A DNA stretch of 64,000 nt from Hybos culiciformis (taxonomy: Eukaryota; Arthropoda; Insecta; Diptera; Hybotidae), in NCBI GenBank assembly GCA_964007475.1, contig OZ023274.1:77883303-77947302 (forward strand), read 5' to 3'. The notes beneath the pieces were generated by a model. It was not told the DNA's origin. It ran no database searches and saw only the letters and a program-made list of their open reading frames with translations. The translations under genes and the position numbers were made by a program. Each line of letters opens with the position of its first letter. The stretch's first letter is position 1. This document shows positions 55,951-64,000 of this stretch, one piece after another.

Positions 55951-58900
55951 ATGAAAATATAGACTGTTTTGTTATTTGAAAAATTCCTCTATATAAATTT
56001 CACTTTATTATTTTGCTCCTATTTTTTTTTTTTTTTAATATGTAAACATAACATTTTTAATTATTATGTATAGTGTACGTAGTTAAAAAAAAATGTTTGT
56101 TTATTTATCTATTTTTTATTTTTTTATTCTATTTTTTTTTAAGAAACATATATTAAATGAAAATCCTTTATGCTCTCATGAGGATTTAAAATTCAAAAAA
56201 AAAAAAATCTCGGGAGTGTATTTAGCTTAATGTATTCAATTAATTAAATATAACTGCAGACGTAAAATTTTGTAGTTTATAGGTATACACTTTTTTTAAA
56301 AAATTCAAATTAAACATTTTTTTGCTCCCGCTAAAAAATATAGTTTGCTTTGAAGGAATAAGTTTTATAGTTCGTATAAAGGATATTTAAATTTGTCGGC
56401 CTAATTCCTATTTGTCCTATTTTATGCTTTTTATGTTTTCATTTATTTAAAAATCAAAAACTTTTGATGATTCGACAGATTCGACATATCCAGAAATAGT
56501 TATCAATCAAAACATAAAAAGCATAAAATTGTCGTTTGGACAAAATGAAATAATTTTTATATCATTGAAATTGCAAGTCTTGCAATCATTGACTGTTCAT
56601 TCTTATTTGATGTTTCGAAAATTTTTTTTTTTAAAACCACTGGATTACCAATGTATATACTGGAAAAAATTGGCTGTGAGAACCAGCTCTAAAGCTATAA
56701 CTAAAATTGTAATATTTTCTGGAAGAATGTGCGCAAAATCTTGCATTTATTTTTCAATACATAATAGACCGTCCAAAAATATATAGCAAATGAATTGTAG
56801 AAAAATTTGCTACTCGAAAAATAAATAACAAAAAAATATTTGTGACAAATATTGCTTTAATCATATGAACAAATATATTAAAAGTAAATTTATTAGCTAT
56901 TTATCTTTGAAAAGTCATTTTAATTAAAAAAAAATTTGCATAATTAATAAAAAAGTCGGAAATCATTAAATTGTATCTGAACAAAAATAAAAATACTGAA
57001 TACATTGATAGAATAAACATAAAATATAATCATAATTAAAAATAATTCAATTTTAGAAAAGTTTTTTTGGTGAATTTTTCTTTAGAAATTGACAAAAATA
57101 AAAAATAAAACTTTTTCAATTTATTATTTATAACTTTAAAATTTAGAATTTTTAATAATAATTTTCTATCTAAAACATATATGTAACTACATAAGTTAAG
57201 TGTTAGATTAATTTTAAATTCAAAAAACAGATTTTGATAGAAACTAAAAATCTTAAATTTAAATATGCATTTTGTCTTTATCATAAATTTTACCATGTAT
57301 TCAACAATAAATCTGTTTTCTTTTAATTATAAAGAAAGCAAAACATACATATATTTAGAAAACATATTTTCATAATATTATAATTACCATAGCAGAATTT
57401 CCATAACAAAAACACAAAATTTCATAAATATTTCAAACACAGTTATACGAAAGAACAAGAAGAAGTTGGTTTGTGATCCTGCACCACAATAATAGTAAGT
57501 TTTTTTTCCTATTTCGAAAATTCTATGTGTGATTAAAGTTTTTCAAAATTCAGAAGTTCTGAGAAGAAAATTTTTATAAAATTCGACAAATCGTTGTATA
57601 GCTATGAAAAGACAATTCCATAGAATAATCACAACGTAAAATATAACTATATAACAGTGATATAACATTCCATCATTATTTTTTATTCTTTTATGAAAAC
57701 TCATTTGTGAAAACCAAATAGCAGTACAATGTAATCAACGTGAATTTAATTAAAGTCCTTTAAATTAAAGTTATTGAGCAAATTATGACAAATGTTTGAA
57801 AAAAAAAAATTTATTATTTATGTTATTATAGAAAACATATTATGAAAAATAAATTAGAATCATAATTATATGCATAATTTCTGTATAGAATATTTTTATA
57901 TTATTTATATTTTATTTTTTTTTTTAAATTATTAGCTTTACAATTTGAAATAAAACCACATTTTAGGCAAAACAATTTCAAATACAACAAAAAAAAAAAA
58001 AACAAGCAAATTTAAATGTTTTGAAACGAAAAAGAAAACAAATTGAGCAAAAAATTCTATTAAGCACGGAAATTTTGCGTTAAAAAAAATAAATGAAATT
58101 ATAAAATAAATCTACAAAAAAGTTCCAATGCAATTGAAACAAATTAGAAACATTCATTCAAGTTGAAGTTTGAACTTTGGAATCTATACACGATTATACC
58201 ACTAAGTTCATGAAATTATTATTATTTTTAATATTAAAGTCTAGCAATAAAAAAAAAATCTATATTACTTAGAAACTTTAATAATATGTTATAGAGATAT
58301 ATCATGAATAAGTCAGGATTTCCTAAAATGTATAAAATTCAACAACATTATTACCGCGCATATTATATACTAAAATCACGAAAATACATTGAAATCTATC
58401 CTAAAGTTATTTTGAATTACGTACATTTTCAATTTTAATGAATGAAAAATACTTATTCTTTTTTTGTGTGGGCGAAATTTTTCACCCGAAGAAAATTTAT
58501 ATTACACATATTATTGTTGTACAATGAAAATAATATTAGATGATTTATATTTATTATTTATTAGAATTTACTACATTTTTATATAAAAATAATAACGTAT
58601 ATACATTTATATAATAATTTTGTTTTTATGTTGTGTTTTTTATTTTTTTTATTTTGTTTTTTTTTTTTGTAAAATATAAATATCTACTATCATTAGAATA
58701 TTAATGGCGATGGTGGATTCATAACGAAAAATATATATAAAATTATTATGAATTATAAAATAATTTATTCAGAAAAAAAATAAATAAAAAATAAAAAATG
58801 ATTGTATATTATATGAAAATACGAGGAAAACAAAAATTATAATTACGAAATTCTATTAAAAATAAATTTTTTATATTTTTTTCATTCTATATAAAATAAT

Positions 58901-61849
58901 ATTCTATTTATATAAAATTATTTAGGAATTTTATAAATTCATTAGCAGACTAGCCACAATGAGATCATAATTTTCTATAAGGGTTGTTTTTATTCATTTT
59001 TAATTTTAATTTTTTTTTTTAACTTATTTCACAATAAAAAAAATAAAAAATTTTAATTCTCGGAAAAATAACTTATTTTACTTGTTAAAATTAAAATGAA
59101 TAATGTTTTAGAATTCGAGAGAATATATTGAATTAAAAATATCAAAAATACTGAGAAAATACTCTAGACTCTAGAGACTGATTGGATCCTATAACAGGGC
59201 GTTTATTGTTTTTAGGAGTTTCTTTTTATGAAAATTGATATTTTTTTGAGACAATCAAGTTTTTTTTTTAGATAAATCCCCGGTTGAATCTTTATTTGCC
59301 CCCACCTACAGAACAAATAATGATTCGATCGTCGAAATTCTAATAGTTTTGCTCGAAACACGAATTTATCGTGTCAAAATTTAAAACAGAATAATTTGAA
59401 TTAATATTTAAAAATTGTATTCAATTTGTTTCATTTATAATCCAACTGTCAATCGATTTTAAATGGAAATTTTGTAATTTTCATTAAATTTTCAGTATTA
59501 ATGTAATGCTTAAATTTTTAATCCTGATATTATATGTATTAAGTCTTCTTATGTTATCTATCTATATGTATTGCATACATAACTCTGCATATTATTTACA
59601 TTAACAAGAATATAAAATAATACTTTCACGATTTCATTCGAATTTTAAGTGAATTTTTATGTTAATTGTGGCAAAATAAAATACTGTTCAAATATTATGA
59701 CAGGAATTATAAGTTTTTTGCAACATTGAATATTCGTTAAAAGTTGAATATATACAGTAAATATAAATTAAAATTTCAAAGCAATAATGTAAACCATAGA
59801 ATTGATAGGTGAATAACTTTTTGGGACAGAGAATTTGACTACTACTTAACAATTGTAAGTATAGCCTTTTGAAAATCTGTGTATAATATATACGAAAATT
59901 ATGAAAATAAATACGAATTCTTTTTAAGTTAAGTTTAAAAATAATGTTCTATTGTTGACTTAAAAGTTAATTTTCTTTTAATAAGTCAAAAACATTTAAT
60001 TTTCATTTACATACAATATTATGTTTTAAATTTAAAATTTAAAATAATAGGAAAATAGGGTCAATTGCTTTATAAAAATTTATCTCACCCTAAAACTCAT
60101 ACACATAATATGTACAATAATGTACATATTTTTATTTATTCAAAACAAAAAAAAAAAAAAACAACAACATAAACCTTGTATAAAAATAATGGAAAAATAT
60201 ATAAATAAATATATGTTTTTTTAATAAAAATTTTTTTTAATCTCATTCTCTTGTAAAACTATCTATATGCACCCTACTGAAAGAATATTGCATGACATAT
60301 TCTTGTTAATTTATTTTTATTTTAACCAAAAAAATAATAATATATAATATGAAAACTGGCAAAAAAAAACAACAGTTTTTCCATGTTACAAAAAAAAAAT
60401 AATAAGGCAGGGAAATTTGTTTTCATATGAATTTTTGAATTTAAAAAAAATAAACAATCTTTTTTTTCTGCAATGTAAGTATTTATATTACTAGGATCAT
60501 ATTATAAAACTAGGTTTTTGATTTTTATTTCATTTAAATTATACCATGAATACATAATGTTGTACGAATATATCGGTTGTTGTTTTTCAATCTTACTTGA
60601 ATGAAAATGATAATTTTTAAACGAACATCAAGAAAATTAGTTTTTCCGTAGCTAAAATACCACAAATTTGGTATGAAGCTTTGCTCAATACTTTTGAATA
60701 AATTATGTTCCCAAAATCCGATACATTATTAAAAAATAATGTTATTAAAAAAAATAATGTTATTAAAAAAAATTTTATATATAAAAAAAAAAATAGAAAA
60801 ATCAACAAAGAAAATATTATGTTATTTAAATAGGCGACATAAAAGTATTTTATAACAATTTTTTTTTTTGTCTTTCATTTATTTTCTACGAACCAGTTGT
60901 AGTTTTTGGTGAAAATTCGAAATTTTTTTCGAACTATTAAAATTTTGTGTCAATAATAACAAAAAAATATTTCATGTGTAACAGGGTACAGTGTACAAAT
61001 TAAATCAGATACAAAATAGTTCACAAGAAACGATGCGGGTGTATATACAAATAAAATTTCATATAACAATATACGATTTAGCAACCGATGTTTTCATCAT
61101 TTTTTTTTTATTATTTTTATAACATTTTTCTAGACTATTTTTATCAGATACATGTGTAGTATACAACCATAGTATTTTAGCTGTATTTAATAAAAATGTT
61201 TTCATGAAAATTAAAATTTATAAACAACAAAATAAAACCATATTTTCGTCTTTTAATTACAAGAGTTTAAAATTGAAAGAAGAAAAAAGTCATCTTCCAC
61301 ACATATTTGTAGTGATGAAGAGTCAAAATAATTTCAAAAGTATATCTCTAAAGAAATTTCATAAAATTATGATATTTTTATTTCTTCACAATATCAATTT
61401 CAATATAATTATTTATTTTTAATTCATAATGAATTTAAAACTCTGAATTTTCAGAAAATCAAACTTTATTAATTTTTAATTTGTTGCTCATTAAATTTTA
61501 TATTTGCATTTAAAATTCCAAGAACTTATTATTCCTATAGAATATTTATTTCAATAAAATTTTTTTTTTTTAAATAATATTTAAAAGTTTATACTGAAAA
61601 AATAAAATTCAATTAAAATTTTCAATGATTTTGTAAAATTTTCTAGTTATAAAGTATGGAAAATGGAAAATATTTTAACTTTGTTGTTTGTAATCTAAAT
61701 ATAAATACTAGAAATAAAAAGCACTCAATATATAAAAACAAAAACGCTTTAAAAATTATCTAAATTACAAAAACCATTAGTTTAAAAAAAAGGCTTTTTT
61801 CCAATAAAAATGAACAAAGATAATGATAAACAATATTATTAGTATAAAC

Positions 61850-62216
61850 CAGGGGTGGCCAGACTTGATCCCAACAGGAACCGAAATTAGAAAAATCAGA
61901 ATTGTCGAGAGCAATTAGAAATTGTTTTAAATATGTAAAATTGTAAACTGTCTTTATTGTCATTTTCATTTATCTTTATTTTCATTCATAATATATTTAA
62001 AAAAATACATTTATACATTGTATACATTAAAAATACTTATAGAAACTTTTTATTCTTTACTAGTAGATGCTGTTGTTTTATGTGTTTTTATCGTTTTTTT
62101 TAAATTGTATTTTTTGAAATCAATTTTAAACAATATTTTTTCGAACGTGGCTAGAGCCGCAGTGAAGAACAACGAGAGCCTCATGCGGCTCGCGAGCCGC
62201 AGTTTGGCCAAGTATG
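61850..62216. mobile_element. hAT-like MITE, 367 bp, with perfect 8-bp duplication
   Basis: CAGGGGTGGCCA at the left and TGGCCAAGTATG at the right (inverted CATACTTGGCCA), flanked by GTATAAAC at 61842-61849 and 62217-62224. The right subterminal region is GC-rich: GCGGCTCGCGAGCCGCAG contains a CGGCTCGCGAGCCG palindrome, a hallmark of a widespread hAT MITE group. No coding capacity. Confidence 0.9.
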
Positions 62217-62930
62217 GTATAAACTATTATTATTGCTTTCCATTTAGGAAATCATAGTTTAAAACTGCAAATAAAGTTTATTTTTTATGGAAGTTTGTAT
62301 TGTATACTATGTTTACAAATAATTTATACAAAAATTGATAATTTATGTGGCACCACAAATTTACTTGATTATGATGCCCTGTTCTAAAAATTTACTATAT
62401 GATTTTTTTTTTTTAATAATTATATAAAGGGAATCAATGTTCGTAACTAAGTTGTAACTATGTATGAGTATTCACAAAAAAATAATAATAATAGAAATAT
62501 GAAAAAATTATAAAATACATAATTTATATGTATACACACAACATATAAATTTGTGAAATTATTTTGAACTGTCAAAAATTTGTGTCATGCAATATTAAAA
62601 AAAAAAAAAAATTAATATATAAAAACTTTTAAAAGTTTCTTCTTTTATAATGGATTTTAGTTGAGTTAATATTAATTTTGTTCTTTTTTTTTGCAAACAA
62701 CTCAATAGTAGTACAGTTTTATATATTATTCTATAGAAAATATGTACAATATTTATTTATCATTAAAAATATACACTCTAAAAATCATTGATATTTCTCC
62801 AATTTTTTATACATACTAGCAAACTAAAAATTAAATTTTATTCCAGCAAAAATCTAAAACTTAAAACAAGGCTCTGTAATAAAATAACATGTTACAATCA
62901 TATTAGATTCGTAAGGTGTAATAGTAGATT

Positions 62931-63109
62931 ACAATACATGTTAAGAAAATTTGTTATTCTTGCGAGTTTTGTATACACACAAACACATAGACACGAGTCA
63001 TGTTTATATCACGAGACCGAAGGTCGAGTGATATAATATTGACGAGTGTCTATATGTTTGTGTGTATACAAAACGAGCTGTATAACAAATTTGATTAACA
63101 TGTATTGTA
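62931..63109. mobile_element. foldback element, ~70-bp arms with nested central hairpin
   Basis: The left arm 62931-63000 (ACAATACATGTTAA ... GTATACACACAAACAC ... GACACGAGTCA) is complementary to 63040-63109. The centre TATATCACGAGACC-GAA-GGTCGAGTGATATA (63005-63035) is a second dyad. The whole 180 bp folds on itself. No target duplication was resolved. Confidence 0.65.
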
Positions 63110-63328
63110 TACTGCTTTAATATGCATGTGAGAGGGAGTTGAAAACAATACATTTATAATGAAAAAAATAAACAAAAAAGTTCAAAATGAAGCAAGGAAA
63201 TAAAATTTAATAAGGAAGTTTATTTATTTATCGAAATGATTTCAAACCGGAAGATTCCTAAAATATTAAAAAAAAAATTAGTAATTTTTCCAAAAAAAAT
63301 TATTCATTTTCTTTTTTGCATTGATATG

Positions 63329-63649
63329 ATCAAAAAGCATGTATATAAGAGGAATCAGTCCCATACAAAAAAAAGAATTAAAATAGTGAAACAAAAAATC
63401 CATATCACAACCCCATGAGCTTTTTTTTTTAATTTTTTGAGAATTCCACTCTCACAAAAGCTTTTAAAACTTCTAAAATAACAACAGTTCTATACAATTT
63501 TTAAAGTTTTAAAAGCTTTTGTGAGAGTGGAATTCTCAAAAAATTCAAAAAAAAAAGCTCATAGGGTTGTGATATGGATTTTTTGTTTCACTATTTTTAT
63601 TCTTTTTTTTGTATGGGACTGATTCCTCTTTATATACATGCTTTTTGAT
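63329..63649. mobile_element. long foldback MITE, copy 2 (321 bp)
   Basis: ATCAAAAAGCATGTATATAA at the left and its exact complement at the right. The inner arm (AGTCCCATAC, GTGAAACAAAAAATCCATAT, CCCATGAGC, CACTCTCACAAAAGC) and the unpaired centre match 17181-17499. The outer arm and several inner positions differ from copy 1, yet remain paired within this copy. A flanking ATG on each side is too short to count as a firm duplication. Confidence 0.87.
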
Positions 63650-64000
63650 ATGATGCATGGGAGAGGTATACATTTACAATTTTTTTTTTTTTTTGGTATT
63701 TGTCTGTATTGAAATATTGTGAGTGTGAGTGATATTATTTTTGTTTATAGTATTACGCAGTTCAAAATGAAGAATATAAATACAATTTACATCACAGGGA
63801 AATGTAAATACAATTTACATTCCTCTATAATTGCATGTGTATTGATGCATGTAATGGACCATTTACCTGTTGGTTTTTATAATTTAATCCAAGGCTACAT
63901 AGACCAAGATGTGAATGTATGGAATGTACTATCTTGTACTATTTTTCATATCGATTGTATGGCAACATTTAATTTAAATAATTATCTTTCTCTTTACTTT

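Larger units (their letters stand above)
50192..64000 (-). other. upstream region of the dpr gene: 5' UTR, promoter or upstream intron, unresolved
   Basis: I see no further coding exon and no second gene. The first few hundred bases upstream of the ATG are T/A tracts. A somewhat less biased stretch at 50640-50960 could be 5' UTR. Recognisable elements are the repeats listed at 51855, 52689, 61850, 62931 and 63329. The transcription start cannot be placed from sequence alone. Confidence 0.4.

Noticed and set aside
62018..62257. 79-codon plus frame ending RAAVKNNESLMRLASRSLAK
   Set aside because: The C-terminal half reads through the hAT MITE and past its right end; not a gene.

Overview
This is a very A+T-rich eukaryotic window. 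It has long homopolymer tracts, microsatellites, GT-AG introns and many short non-autonomous transposons. It holds one protein-coding gene that I can assemble, on the minus strand. The gene is a two-Ig-domain cell-surface protein of the insect Dpr (defective proboscis extension response) family, most like Dpr12. Dpr proteins are arthropod neuronal recognition molecules, so the source is almost certainly an insect. I cannot fix the order.

Gene layout (minus strand, transcription from high to low coordinates). The start codon and signal-peptide exon lie at 50191-50116. A 26-kb first intron follows. The remaining coding exons are 24054-23933, 23497-23408, 15990-15823, 10124-9990, 8498-8285 and 3117-3002 (stop). 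All junctions are GT-AG, the phases match at every join, and the spliced CDS is 921 nt (306 aa plus stop). The product has a signal peptide, Ig1 (Cys84/Cys151), Ig2 (Cys193/Cys252) and a short hydrophobic C-terminus typical of a GPI-attachment signal. 1-3001 is downstream flank or 3' UTR. 50192-64000 is 5' UTR, promoter or upstream intron that I cannot resolve.

The introns and flanks carry the other structure. (i) There are four small TIR elements with 8-bp target duplications: 8845-9367, 44020-44362, 45181-45418 and 61850-62216. (ii) Two copies of a near-perfect ~320-bp palindrome lie at 17181-17499 and 63329-63649; base differences between the copies are mirrored in both arms. (iii) A hairpin MITE occurs in a short form (32759-32889) and a long form (41621-41869). 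The long form abuts a ~219-bp satellite array (41870-43056), which runs into a truncated tRNA-like repeat (43057-43235). (iv) A head-to-head tRNA-like palindrome lies at 32148-32570. (v) Three 'word' palindromes, at 19425-19618, 31238-31905 and 33690-34007, are built from reiterated copies of a motif close to TGAAWTANNGCCGC. The largest has 10-bp target duplications and ten nested ~40-bp dyads around a GC-rich core. I consider group (v) the most likely undescribed element family here. (vi) There is one probable Helitron/Helentron-like remnant at 52689-52972.

I see no rRNA, functional tRNA, CRISPR, operon, complete transposase, reverse transcriptase or viral gene. Almost all other open frames are short A/T-rich chance frames or lie inside repeats.
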